DNA of 51,303 nt from a virus, in IMG/VR virus record IMGVR_UViG_3300050011_000546, positions 1 through 51,303 of that record. One strand, written 5' to 3'. Within the stretch, counting starts at the first letter, position 1. Each line of letters starts with the position of its first letter. This document shows, piece by piece, positions 7,811-15,217 of the stretch. A program made the position numbers and the translations under genes. Below the pieces are notes generated by a model. It saw only the letters and a program-made list of their open reading frames with translations, was not told where the DNA came from and did not search any database.

Positions 7811-8395
7811 CTAGTGGGCGCTGTCCCCGTCAAATTCCGTTGCAAGAATGCCGACCCTGTAAAAATTTCCAGAAAGATGAATTGCGCGGTCTTCCGAGTC
7901 TCTGAGCACCCCTTTCGGAGGATAATGCCACATCGCGTCCTTCCACTCAGGTGTTCTCTCGCGCAAGGGCAAAACGAGCTCTCCCGTTGTATCGTAGAAT
8001 ACAACGTAAGAGACGAGGGCATCTCCGGAGTCTTCACAAACTCCGACCGTTTGCTTGACGTCCTTCTCAACAAATTCTGTCAATCGGCATCGGGCCAAAT
8101 ATTCTTGAATTGGCGAGGTATGGATGCGGAAGCCCAGTACATGAACCCAGTACAATTGCCTTGTAATTCCAAGATAGGGAAGAGAAACCACGAGCCACGC
8201 GGCAGCGAAAATCGCTAGTGCCCTCCATCGGAACCGAAACAAGGCGTCTACAGAAAAAAATAACAGAGGAATCCAACAGGCGAAGCCTATCCAGAGAAGC
8301 CAAACGAAAACAGTTGGAAGGAGGTAATAAAAAAAATGCGCGGCGTACTGACTTATCGGAGCGAAGAGGGCCAGGATATACTTTGGCGACGTCAT
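7811..8395 (-). CDS. Membrane immunity-like protein, array copy 2
   Basis: About 194 aa from the ATG at 8393-8395 (MTSPKYILALFAPISQYAAH). Membrane helices span roughly residues 5-95 (FYYLLPTVFVWLLWIGFACW, LAIFAAAWLVVSLPYLG). A soluble domain follows with GFRIHTSPIQEYLARCRLTEF, VCEDSGD, VVFYDTTGELVLP and FYRVGILATEFD. It is closest to copy 3 (9061-9642). The neighbouring toxin copy is dead, so this is probably an orphan immunity gene. Leader repeat R2 lies directly upstream and contributes a spurious in-frame MHEKSS extension. Confidence 0.65.
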   Translation of the reverse strand: MTSPKYILALFAPISQYAAHFFYYLLPTVFVWLLWIGFACWIPLLFFSVDALFRFRWRALAIFAAAWLVVSLPYLGITRQLYWVHVLGFRIHTSPIQEYLARCRLTEFVEKDVKQTVGVCEDSGDALVSYVVFYDTTGELVLPLRERTPEWKDAMWHYPPKGVLRDSEDRAIHLSGNFYRVGILATEFDGDSAH

Positions 8396-8439
8396 GAGAG
8401 ACATCCAGCAAAACGGGGCCACTGGCTCGCTAGTACGAA

Positions 8440-8580
8440 GCAGGCTGCGCGAATTTTCTCCGTTCCATGAGGATTTTTCGTGCACTTACGACTACCTGTC
8501 GCCGGTAATTTCAGGATATTTTGTGCAGGCGCGATGGGACCGGCGTGGCGTGCGCCTCAGTGCCGCGTTCTTTGCGGCCA
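8440..8580 (-). repeat. Cassette leader repeat R2 with copy of core-gene 3' end
   Basis: Leader core at 8506-8523 with the upstream partner motif TGCACGAAAAATCCTCA (minus strand) near 8467-8483. Bases 8524-8580 repeat the end of the gene finishing at 10637 (GTEAHATPVPS ... LHKIS). Confidence 0.75.
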
Positions 8581-8669
8581 GTTCGATCAGCTTCCGTTAT
8601 GATTGGAGAATTCAAAGGCGCCAAATAGCGCTTTTCAATCGTAGCCAATTCTGCACCTCCTGGGCTCAT
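8511..8669 (-). CDS. Chimeric mini-ORF ending in duplicated core-gene tail
   Basis: A 52-aa open frame starting MSPGGAELATIEKRYLAPLN and ending EAHATPVPSRLHKIS. The second half is the duplicated C-terminus of the gene ending at 10637 and the first half is unrelated. An AGGAGG lies just inside, before an alternative TTG. It is probably a recombination scar rather than a functional gene, recorded because it marks the junction between cassettes. Confidence 0.3.
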   Translation of the reverse strand: MSPGGAELATIEKRYLAPLNSPIITEADRTGRKERGTEAHATPVPSRLHKIS

Positions 8670-8788
8670 TACTTTTTGTAGATATCGTCAAGCAAGCACG
8701 GTCGGGGCGACCGAAGACGCGCCCGGAATTGGTCCGGGATTATTGCAAGACTTGCCGCCAGTTCACGACTCTGTGGGTGTCTTCAAAG

Positions 8789-9013
8789 TCACTTCACGTC
8801 CAAAAACTGAAGATATAAAACGCCGAGCAATGGATTTTGAATAAATTCATTCCCCTTCCGTCTTCGTCCTTCGAAAACATGAAGCCGAATCAAGGAGTCT
8901 CTTGCATTGCGACGAACTGTGTGGTTGCCATCGAAGAAATAGCAGCAAGCTGGCCGTCCCTTATTTCCGTAGACGTGAACATGAACCTCGTCGGCTGTAG
9001 CGCTAATCGCCAA
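8789..9013 (-). CDS. Hypothetical small protein, 74 aa
   Basis: MAISATADEVHVHVYGNKGR ... CCYFFDGNHTVRRNARDSLI. No family was recognised and there is no signal peptide or membrane helix. It lies between immunity copies 2 and 3 where a toxin gene might once have stood. The beta-rich VHVHVYGNKGRPACCYFFDG part could be a fragment of a toxin or a small immunity protein. Reality of the gene is uncertain. Confidence 0.35.
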   Translation of the reverse strand: MAISATADEVHVHVYGNKGRPACCYFFDGNHTVRRNARDSLIRLHVFEGRRRKGNEFIQNPLLGVLYLQFLDVK

Positions 9014-9060
9014 GCCATCATCGTTGCAGGCGGTGAAACCCCTGCGAACGGTGAAGAATA

Positions 9061-9642
9061 TTAGCCGCCGTCAAATTCGTCGTGATCAATGCTCACTCTG
9101 TAAAAATCCCCAGAAAGGCGCTCTGCGCGACCTTCCGAATCCCTTAGCACCTTTTTCGGAGAGTAATCATACATCGCGTCCTTCCACTCCGGCGTTCGCT
9201 GGGACACAGGTAATGCGATCTCTCCGGTCGTGTCATAGAATACGATATAAGCAGTGCTCTCATACACTACGCCCCAGTCTTCACATGAGCCGACTGTTTG
9301 TTTGACGCCCTTCTCTACAAACTCAGTCAACCGGCATCCGGACAGATACTCTTTCGCCGGGAATGCGTGGATGCGGAATCCCTGCCTACGAAGCCAGCTG
9401 AATGGCTCCGTGACTTCGAGAAAGGAGAGAGTAACCGCGACCCACGCGACGACAAAAATCGCTACCGCCTTCCATCGCCGCCGAAACAAGGCGCTCAAAG
9501 AGAAGAAAAACATCGGAAAGCAGCAGGCCAATCCTATCCACGGAAGCCGGGCTGCTAAGGTTGGCATAAGGTAAGTTAGAAATGCCGACGCATACCAACT
9601 CCCCGCGGCAAAAATAGCCAAAAGATACTTTGGTCGTGTCAT
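9061..9642 (-). CDS. Membrane immunity-like protein, array copy 3
   Basis: A 193-aa protein with a clear start MTRPKYLLAIFAAGSWYASA. Hydrophobic helices occupy about residues 5-90 (LTYLMPTLAARLPWIGLACC, MFFFSLSALF, VAIFVVAWVAVTLSFL). The soluble part has GFRIHAFPAKEYLSGCRL, SCEDWG, IVFYDTTGEIALP and FYRVSIDHDEFDGG, and its two conserved cysteines could form a periplasmic disulfide. It is intact and closely related to copy 2. Only the last part of the leader repeat (CGCTGGATG) is kept upstream. Inferred orphan immunity protein. Confidence 0.65.
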   Translation of the reverse strand: MTRPKYLLAIFAAGSWYASAFLTYLMPTLAARLPWIGLACCFPMFFFSLSALFRRRWKAVAIFVVAWVAVTLSFLEVTEPFSWLRRQGFRIHAFPAKEYLSGCRLTEFVEKGVKQTVGSCEDWGVVYESTAYIVFYDTTGEIALPVSQRTPEWKDAMYDYSPKKVLRDSEGRAERLSGDFYRVSIDHDEFDGG

Positions 9643-9696
9643 TGAGGCATCCAGCGAAGCGTGGCTCGGCGATCTGCTTGCGATGAGAATTGTGTT

Positions 9697-10271
9697 TTAG
9701 CCGCCCTGATCTTCGTCAATGCGAATAACGATGGAGTAGAATTGTCCGACAATGTGCGATCCGCGCCCCTCGGATTCAGCGAACACCTTTGGCGAAGAAA
9801 GCATTCCCATGGCGTTCTTCCACGCTTGTGTTCTCCGCGCCAGCGGCAACATAAACTGTCCCGTCGTATCGTAGATCACGACCTCCCAGGTGATGCCCGA
9901 TGTCGCAAGGCCTTGGCATTCGCCGACCTGCTGCTGCGCGCCGTCTTCCACAAACGTGATAAGTCTGCATCTGGATAGATATTCTTCAATTGGCCAAGCG
10001 TGTAAGTGAAATCCTGTCGCAACAAGCCATCGACTTGGCTGTGTGACGCCCAATCCAGGAAGACAAATGACCAGCAGGGTGAGAGAAAAGATTGCGAACG
10101 TATTCCACTTTTTCTAAACAACGCCGATAGGGCACAGACAAGCACCGCAAAGCTGCATCCAAATCCGAAATAAAAAGACCACTCTGAATAACCTGGAACA
10201 TATTCCAACAGGAGTTCGGCAACCCAGCTAACGAGCGTGACGGCGACCAAAAGATATTTTAGAAACCTCAT
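9697..10271 (-). pseudogene. Membrane immunity-like protein, array copy 4, frameshifted
   Basis: Paralogue of copy 1. The 5' part reads MRFLKYLLVAVTLVSWVAEL ... ALSALFRK. The 3' part continues in another frame as KWNTFAIFSLTLL ... GFHLHAWPIEEYLSRCRL ... VIYDTTGQFMLP. The frames meet at a short run of A (T on the plus strand, about 10109-10113), and one extra A would restore a full protein. It could be a true mutation, polymerase slippage or a sequencing error. Confidence 0.65.
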
Positions 10272-10364
10272 TGCAAGCATCCAGCAAGGGCTGACGATCG
10301 AGCTGTTACCACAGGCAGGAAGCTTTCCGATTATTGGGCCGCCGGTCGCATCCCTTTTCTCCGT

Positions 10365-10425
10365 TCCGTGAGGACTTTTCGTGCGCCTCCTGGGTACCTG
10401 TTGCAGATAATTTCAAGATATTTTG
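10365..10425 (-). repeat. Cassette leader repeat R3
   Basis: Leader core at 10408-10425 with one mismatch (TTTCAAGATATTTTG), plus the GCGCACGAAAAGTCCTCA partner motif near 10371-10388. It precedes immunity copy 4 and is followed at higher coordinates by another duplicated core-gene tail (10426-10476). Confidence 0.7.
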
Positions 10426-10540
10426 TGCAGGCGCGATGGGACCGGCGTGGCGTGCGCGTCAGCGCCGCGTTCTTGCAAAATCCGACCCATAACAACTCCC
10501 CGCGACGAAAATGGCCAAAAGATACTTAGGGCGCATCATC
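10426..10540 (-). pseudogene. N-terminal stub of a fifth immunity gene plus core-gene tail copy
   Basis: Reading down from about 10540, the frame gives MMRPKYLLAIFVAGSCYGSD, nearly identical to the start of immunity copy 3. After about 20 codons it runs into a copy of the 3' end of the gene ending at 10637 (ERGADAHATPVPS ... LHKIS). The gene was cut off there, presumably by recombination between duplicated tails. Confidence 0.6.
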
Positions 10541-10589
10541 GTCGGTATCCAGCGAAACGGGGGCACAGGCTCCGCGAATTTCCTCCGTT

Positions 10590-10660
10590 CTGTGAGGATT
10601 TTTGGTGCACCTTCCGACTACCTGTCGTCGGTAATTTCAGGATATTTTGTGCAGAAGTGA
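10590..10660 (-). repeat. Cassette leader repeat R4 at native core-gene end
   Basis: Leader core at 10632-10649. Here the repeat is joined to the actual end of the core gene, whose last codons (LLHKIS, stop) are written by the repeat itself. It continues toward lower coordinates as the leader of the stub immunity gene. Confidence 0.7.
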
Positions 10661-11173
10661 TGGGGCCGGCGTGGCGTGCGCCTCCGCTCCGCGTTCTTCT
10701 CGGTCGCGTCCTTGAGTTTGATCTGTTGCCTCCGCAGCGTTCTGCTTAAGCGCAGCCAGTTTCTGCCGCGCTGCCGCCGCTTCATTCTGCGCGCGGCGAA
10801 TTTCCTTTTCACGCCGCGCCTCATGGGCCGCGACATAGACCTGCAGATCGTAGGGCAGCGACTTGAAACGCTGCTTGCGGTCGTCCGGCCAGGCGCGCGG
10901 CGGATCGATGCCGGCGACGTCGTTGATGGCTGCTGCAGCCGCGCCGCCGAGCGTCGGGTCGGCGAGGCCGAACGAGACGTGCGCGGTAGAGATTTCCTGC
11001 ACCGCTGGCCACAACCGTTCGATGCCGAGCGAAGCGCAATCGGCAACGAACTTCGCCACCGCCGCGGGCGCCGCCGGACACGATGCGATGCCGTTAAGCT
11101 CGCACCAGTTTCCAAACATCGAATTATCGCGCCGACGTGCTTGCGCCAGCGCCGCCAGCAGCGGGCTGGTCAC
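10637..11173 (-). CDS. Phage core protein, 178 aa, function unknown
   Basis: The start is the GTG at 11171-11173, overlapping the stop of the preceding gene as GTGA. The protein opens VTSPLLAALAQARRRDNSMF, has an alpha-helical middle (GIERLWPAVQEIS, INDVAGIDPPRAWPDDRK) and ends in a charged coiled-coil-like helix (HEARREKEIRRAQNEAAAARQ). No family was recognised. Its extreme 3' end, coding AEAHATPAPSLLHKIS, is copied three more times in the immunity array downstream. That makes this gene the anchor of the cassette locus at 5.4-10.6 kb. Confidence 0.65.
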   Translation of the reverse strand: MTSPLLAALAQARRRDNSMFGNWCELNGIASCPAAPAAVAKFVADCASLGIERLWPAVQEISTAHVSFGLADPTLGGAAAAAINDVAGIDPPRAWPDDRKQRFKSLPYDLQVYVAAHEARREKEIRRAQNEAAAARQKLAALKQNAAEATDQTQGRDREERGAEAHATPAPSLLHKIS

Positions 11174-11433
11174 CTGCCGGCTTTTTTCAGCGCCTCGTGA
11201 ATGTCGCCGAGCGCACGGCGGCGGACCACGGCGTCGGCAAGCCGGCGCGCACCATTGAGCGTCAGCGGCTCGTCGCATGCGATCTCAGCGCCAAGCTGGT
11301 CCAGCGACAGAACCCGCCACGCCGGATCGTATCCGGCAAATTCGCGTACCATTGCATCCACCGTCGCTGCGCTGCCGTGCATCTTTTCAGCCATCGACTG
11401 CGAGCGCGCGATAAAATCCCGATCGTCTGCCAT
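11170..11433 (-). CDS. Small phage protein, 87 aa
   Basis: MADDRDFIARSQSMAEKMHG ... WRVLSLDQLGAEIACDEPLT. It is helical and mildly acidic, with no membrane segment. The ATG at 11431-11433 fits better than an upstream ATG six codons earlier. It is coupled to the gene at 10637 by a GTGA overlap and follows the scaffold-like gene by a few bases. Probably a core structural or assembly gene of unknown role. Confidence 0.6.
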   Translation of the reverse strand: MADDRDFIARSQSMAEKMHGSAATVDAMVREFAGYDPAWRVLSLDQLGAEIACDEPLTLNGARRLADAVVRRRALGDIHEALKKAGR

Positions 11434-11437
11434 CGAA

Positions 11438-12622
11438 CTACCCTTTTGCATTGGCGCGCCGCTGTGCGGCGAGCAAGGCCTGCGCGTCCCTGAGACTGCC
11501 GGTGCGGTCGAGTTTCGCGGTCAGCGCGCTGATGGTGGCCGCATTGGCGGATGTCCGGGAGGCAGCGACGCCGGGCCGCTGCACCGGCGGCACATCCCTG
11601 GCCGCGGCTTTCGACGCGGTCTTCTGCGCCAGCCGGTATTTTCCGGCGTCGTACATCATCTTTTGAAAATGGGCATTGCGCATCAGGGGATCGCTGTGGA
11701 ACAGCCGCATGAACTCGGCACGTTCGACACCGGCCTCTCTGGCGCCGGCCATAATTTCATTCGCCACCGCACGCTGGGTCTGTTTGCTTTCGCCCTTCAG
11801 CATGGTGTCGAGACGCACGTCTTCCGCTTTTGCAAAGCTTTCGAATTGCTGCCGGGCCGCCGCGGTCTGGTGCTGCTGCTGCTGTTGCTGCGCCGCCTGC
11901 AGCTGCGCCACCCGATCGAGCGCCGCCATCGCCTTGCTAAATCGCTCCGGTTGCCGCTGCGCCATCATCTCGAGCGCCGGCTGCAATTGCTGCAGCGGCA
12001 CCCCGGCAAGCTCCGGAAAGTTTTCCAGGAAACTGGCGCGGGCAAAATCATGGGCGACGCCAAGCGCCTCGGCGTAGGATTTTCGCGTGGTCTCCGCGGC
12101 GCCGAGGCGCTGTTCGATGGCCTGGACCACCTGCGGATGCTTCAGTGCTTCCTCGAGTTTCGAGTCGAATTTGCCATTCGCGGCGGTTTCCGCCGCGGGC
12201 TTTTCGTTCGCATCCCGTGCTGGTTTGGCTTCCGGCTTGGCCGGGTCGTTTTCCGGATCGTCCGCGTCATTCTTCGGGATGTGATTGCCGCGCAGCCTGT
12301 CCAGCTCATCCCTGAATTGCGCAGCGGCCTCTTCGCGCGCCGCGTCGCTCTCATCGTTGCGCAACGCCGTCAGATCGCGCGCACCGCGTTCCAGCGTGAT
12401 GGCTTCGGCGCCATCGGCCGCCTCGTCATCTCGGTCGACATAATTCCGCGCGATCGTCGGCGCCGGCTCGCCGCGTTGGGCGCTTAATTCAGCAGCGGCG
12501 TCCCGCGCGCGCTCAAACCCGCTTTCCTTCTTTTTAGCGAGCGGGTCCGGCATCTCGGCGAAGCCGCCGCTTGCGAGATCGGCGGCGCGGCCGGTCGGAA
12601 TGTTTTCATCGGCTTCCGTCAT
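11438..12622 (-). CDS. Acidic glutamine-rich scaffold-like or internal virion protein
   Basis: A 394-aa protein with a long acidic disordered N-terminus (DDEAADGAEAITLERGARDL, DADDPENDPAKPEAKP). An alpha-helical centre follows (SKLEEALKHPQVVQAIEQRL, a Q-rich run in VAQLQAAQQQQQQHQTAAAR), then a basic Ala-rich C-terminus (LTAKLDRTGSLRDAQALLAAQ). The composition resembles phage scaffold or ejection proteins. The position far downstream of the capsid gene is odd for a scaffold and favours an internal or ejected virion protein. The ATG overlaps the previous stop (ATGA, 12619-12622). No domain was recognised with certainty. Confidence 0.6.
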   Translation of the reverse strand: MTEADENIPTGRAADLASGGFAEMPDPLAKKKESGFERARDAAAELSAQRGEPAPTIARNYVDRDDEAADGAEAITLERGARDLTALRNDESDAAREEAAAQFRDELDRLRGNHIPKNDADDPENDPAKPEAKPARDANEKPAAETAANGKFDSKLEEALKHPQVVQAIEQRLGAAETTRKSYAEALGVAHDFARASFLENFPELAGVPLQQLQPALEMMAQRQPERFSKAMAALDRVAQLQAAQQQQQQHQTAAARQQFESFAKAEDVRLDTMLKGESKQTQRAVANEIMAGAREAGVERAEFMRLFHSDPLMRNAHFQKMMYDAGKYRLAQKTASKAAARDVPPVQRPGVAASRTSANAATISALTAKLDRTGSLRDAQALLAAQRRANAKG

Positions 12623-12813
12623 AGGCGTCTCCCGACCAGCCGTCGCAACGGCTTTTTCGCTGCCGACGCATCAATCATTGCAGGATACCGATATTTGTCC
12701 AGGTTCAATGAAGCTGCGATTTCGTTCACCTTCGCCTGCTGCTGTTCCGGCGAGAGCTTCAGAAAGCTGTCGTCAACGGTGACGGTCTGGCCATCGATTT
12801 CAAGCGTTGCCAT
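12619..12813 (-). CDS. Small phage protein, 64 aa
   Basis: MATLEIDGQTVTVDDSFLKL ... SPEQQQAKVNEIAASL. The N-terminal pattern (ATLEIDG..VTVDDSFLKLSPEQQ) is a recurrent small phage-protein style seen next to head and ejection genes. It is coupled to both neighbours by overlaps (ATGA at 12619-12622 and a shared base at 12813). Function unknown. Confidence 0.6.
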   Translation of the reverse strand: MATLEIDGQTVTVDDSFLKLSPEQQQAKVNEIAASLNLDKYRYPAMIDASAAKKPLRRLVGRRL

Positions 12814-13619
12814 TATTTGATGCTCCAGGGTGGGACACTAGGTTTGAGGCTCCAGGGCACGTTGACTCTGGTCCTGCGCGAGACAGTGGCCGGCGGTAGC
12901 GCGGCATAACCGGGCGGCCTACCATTGGCCGACTGGCGCGCCAGCGCTTGCGCCATCAGTGGATTTCCAGCCAGGGGATCGGTCGCCGCGCTGGTAGCAT
13001 CCTGATCGCCGCCGAGAATGGATTTCAGTGCTGCGAACCGGGCTTGCGAAATTTGCGACGGATCGGTGGTCCGCTGTCCCGAGCCAAGACCGGTAATGCC
13101 GTTGGCAATCGCGGCTATGGGGTTACCGACCGGCGTATGGGCCCAGTTTTGAAAGCCGGCACTCAAGCGGTCGCCGATAGCCGGTGTTGGTGAAGGCGTT
13201 TGCGGGGGCGCAACACCAGCAGGATCGGTGCGCTGTCCCGAGCCAAGGCCGGCAATGCCATTGGCAATCGCCGCCATGGGATTACCGACCGGGGTATGGG
13301 CCCAGTTTTGCAAGCCGGCGCTCAGGCGATCACCAAGATCCGGCGTTTGCTGCACCGGCTGCGGAACATCCGCCCTTCCGAATTGCGGCATCTGATAGCC
13401 GCCGACAGCGATGTTTTGCGTCTGCCCGTAGTCCGGCGTCTGCGGAAGTGAGGGCGTTGTTGCGGTCAAGGGTGTCTGCGGAACGGAGGGTGTCTGATCA
13501 AATCCCGGACCCGGCTGATACTGCCCTTGCTCCTGCTGCAGCGAGAGCAACCGGCCAAGCAAGCCGCCGCTCTGGTCCGAAAAAGTCTGCGGATCAAAAT
13601 AGCTGTCGAAGAGACCCAT
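12813..13619 (-). CDS. GLLGRL-module protein with internal repeats (possible ancestral cargo scaffold)
   Basis: A 268-aa low-complexity protein. It begins MGLFDSYFDPQTFSDQSGG, then GLLGRLLSLQQEQGQYQPG. Two near-identical 36-residue repeats follow (GDRLSAGLQNWAHTPVGNP ... IANGIAGLGSGQRT), then NPLMAQALARQSANGRPPGY. The N-terminal 40 residues are shared with the toxin-bearing protein at 14339-15217. This copy carries no recognisable toxin domain and has no immunity gene beside it. The NW-containing repeats resemble the FGDRFGNW repeats of SPLYRR cargos. It may be a structural or ejection protein from which tagged toxins were built. Confidence 0.6.
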   Translation of the reverse strand: MGLFDSYFDPQTFSDQSGGLLGRLLSLQQEQGQYQPGPGFDQTPSVPQTPLTATTPSLPQTPDYGQTQNIAVGGYQMPQFGRADVPQPVQQTPDLGDRLSAGLQNWAHTPVGNPMAAIANGIAGLGSGQRTDPAGVAPPQTPSPTPAIGDRLSAGFQNWAHTPVGNPIAAIANGITGLGSGQRTTDPSQISQARFAALKSILGGDQDATSAATDPLAGNPLMAQALARQSANGRPPGYAALPPATVSRRTRVNVPWSLKPSVPPWSIK

Positions 13620-14051
13620 GCTTTTGCTCTTTCATTTTCGGGGCGATTGGTTTGTTCGTCGGCGCGCCAAATCGCGCGGTAAATTTCGCGTTCGCAACGT
13701 CACGATCAATGGGTTTGATGGCCAGCGATCGAATTGCTGCTGGTTACGCGCCGAGGGCGATGATGTTCAGCTAATCCGAACAGGCACTTCTTCCAGATCG
13801 CAGTGCTTGAGGCTCAAAAACTATAACGCGCGATATGGCAGGGCCGTCTGGAGCTCGACCTGTGACGATGTCTAGTCTCAAATGCAAAGACGCTTTTGTT
13901 TACTGTCCTTGAGCCTCACTTGCCAAAGGCATTCACCCACTGCCCATTCGAGTAGAGCTCTTTGTTGATGAAAATTCGAAGGGCGGCTTCCGGATTGTCG
14001 GCTTTCGAAAGTGTCATCGATCTCTCTTAGCGCCGAACTGACGACAACTAA
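13620..14051. other. Intergenic stretch with one small ORF
   Basis: Between the two MGLFD-type genes there are 432 bases without a solid gene. A plus-strand frame from 13618 (FVRRRAKSRGKFRVRNVTI...) is open for 85 codons, but it lacks a ribosome binding site and runs against the operon, so I do not call it. A minus-strand 33-codon frame is listed separately. No terminator was seen. Confidence 0.4.
13916..14017 (-). CDS. Small ORF downstream of immunity gene, 33 aa
   Basis: MTLSKADNPEAALRIFINKE, ending LYSNGQWVNAFGK, preceded by a purine-rich AGAGAG. It sits just after the immunity gene of the DUF4258-like toxin. It could be a remnant of another immunity protein or a tiny third gene of the cassette. 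Low confidence. Confidence 0.3.
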   Translation of the reverse strand: MTLSKADNPEAALRIFINKELYSNGQWVNAFGK

Positions 14052-14339
14052 CTAGTCTGAGTGTGAAGAATATGTCTCTGTCTTGGCAATGATCTCATTG
14101 ACGGCACGGTCAACGGCCAACTTTCCCTTCGCTTCGAAATCGTAATCCGCCATGAAAGTGTGCGCATTGGCGTATTCAAGAGCAAATAAAGCATCAGCAA
14201 GCTCGCGGCTCAAGGCGGTGTCCTCTATGACAGCCAAAAGACCCTCAACCTTATGAATGAGCGTCTGCAGGGACATAAGGCCGTCCTGATAATCCCTGGC
14301 CGCGCCCGTGATAAGACTAATTTGATAAGCTACGTCCAT
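14052..14339 (-). CDS. Immunity candidate for DUF4258-like toxin
   Basis: A 95-aa soluble helical protein (MDVAYQISLITGAARDYQDG ... VEGLLAVIEDTALSRELADA ... YDFEAKGKLAVDRAVNEII). It has no signal peptide or membrane helix. Its ATG shares a base with the stop of the toxin gene upstream (TAATG at 14337-14341), the classic toxin-then-immunity coupling. A cytoplasmic immunity protein fits a toxin acting in the cytoplasm, unlike most cassettes here. The family was not recognised. Confidence 0.6.
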   Translation of the reverse strand: MDVAYQISLITGAARDYQDGLMSLQTLIHKVEGLLAVIEDTALSRELADALFALEYANAHTFMADYDFEAKGKLAVDRAVNEIIAKTETYSSHSD

Positions 14340-15217
14340 TATCGCTCGACCGTTATTACTGTTATAACCTGACCATCAGCGCCGGTCACGACTTTCACTC
14401 CGTTCGTTCCGATGTGTTCGGTTTCGCCAGGCGCATTGCCAGGGCTGGTTTGACCATTTTGTATGGTTTCTTCGACCGCTGACGGGGTAATACCTCGCCC
14501 CTGCATCTGGTCAGCGGCATGGCCGGTGTAGACACGACCGCCAATAGTGGTCGGCTGATTTGTACCTCGTTTTACGTCAATCGGGTTGCCTCTTCGACCA
14601 ATCGGCGTGCTCGCCGGCTTGTCGCCTGAATCCGAGGAATTATCCTGACTTTTCAGGATGATCGCGCCGAGGCCGCCCCCCAGCACCGCCCCACCCAAGA
14701 TCGCTTGGCCTGCCGTCAGCCCTGCACCCACGGCGCATCCCGCTGGCCCCGCGGCACAAAGCCCCATGGCGCCTTGAGCGTATTGCGAGCCAGGCCTGAC
14801 CGGGTCTGGAGACGCGTCGGAGACAGCGGGCTGTTCGTAGCCGGCCGACATGGCGTCGCCAAGATTGCCGGGCTGTTGCTGGTTCGCCAGCGCTTGCGCG
14901 ATCAGCGTTTTTCCCATTTCGGGATTGACGGTCGCAATCATCGCGTTGTGATCGCCGAGAATTGGCAGCAGCGCGGCGTATTGTGATTTCAGATCTTGTA
15001 TACCCATCGGTGGGACAGCTGACGGCTGCACTTTGTTCAGCAACATCGGCGACGGCATTGACAGGGCCGCCGGCGCTTGCGCAACGGAAGACGCCCGATC
15101 GAAGCCCGTGCCGGGCAGATATTGCCCCTGCTCCTGCTGCAGGGAGCGCAGCCGGCCAAGCAAGCCGCCGCTGTCCCGGAACTGGTCCGGATCAAAATAT
15201 CCGTCGAACAGGCCCAT
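14339..15217 (-). CDS. GLLGRL-tagged polymorphic toxin with DUF4258-like C-domain
   Basis: A 292-aa protein. Residues 1-40 repeat the MGLFDGYFDPDQFRDSGG / GLLGRLRSLQQEQGQYLPG module of the neighbouring 12813-13619 gene. The middle has a Gly/Ala-rich hydrophobic stretch (about 150-190, GLTAGQAILGGAVLGGGLGA). Residues 226-292 form a compact domain (GRVYTGHAADQMQGRGITPS ... HIGTNGVKVVTGADGQVITV) with the H..xxM..RGI pattern of DUF4258-like, RelE-sized toxin domains. The start overlaps the upstream core gene stop (TGATG) and the immunity gene follows directly. RNase activity is a guess; modular toxin status is well supported by layout. Confidence 0.7.
   Translation of the reverse strand: MGLFDGYFDPDQFRDSGGLLGRLRSLQQEQGQYLPGTGFDRASSVAQAPAALSMPSPMLLNKVQPSAVPPMGIQDLKSQYAALLPILGDHNAMIATVNPEMGKTLIAQALANQQQPGNLGDAMSAGYEQPAVSDASPDPVRPGSQYAQGAMGLCAAGPAGCAVGAGLTAGQAILGGAVLGGGLGAIILKSQDNSSDSGDKPASTPIGRRGNPIDVKRGTNQPTTIGGRVYTGHAADQMQGRGITPSAVEETIQNGQTSPGNAPGETEHIGTNGVKVVTGADGQVITVITVER

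Noticed and set aside
11201-12487. 428-codon plus-strand frame opposite the scaffold-like gene
   Set aside because: Arg/Leu-rich shadow; the minus-strand gene has sensible composition and ATGA coupling with its neighbours.
13618-13875. 85-codon plus-strand frame resembling a PilZ-like protein
   Set aside because: Likeness is weak, there is no ribosome binding site and the direction is against the operon; left as intergenic.
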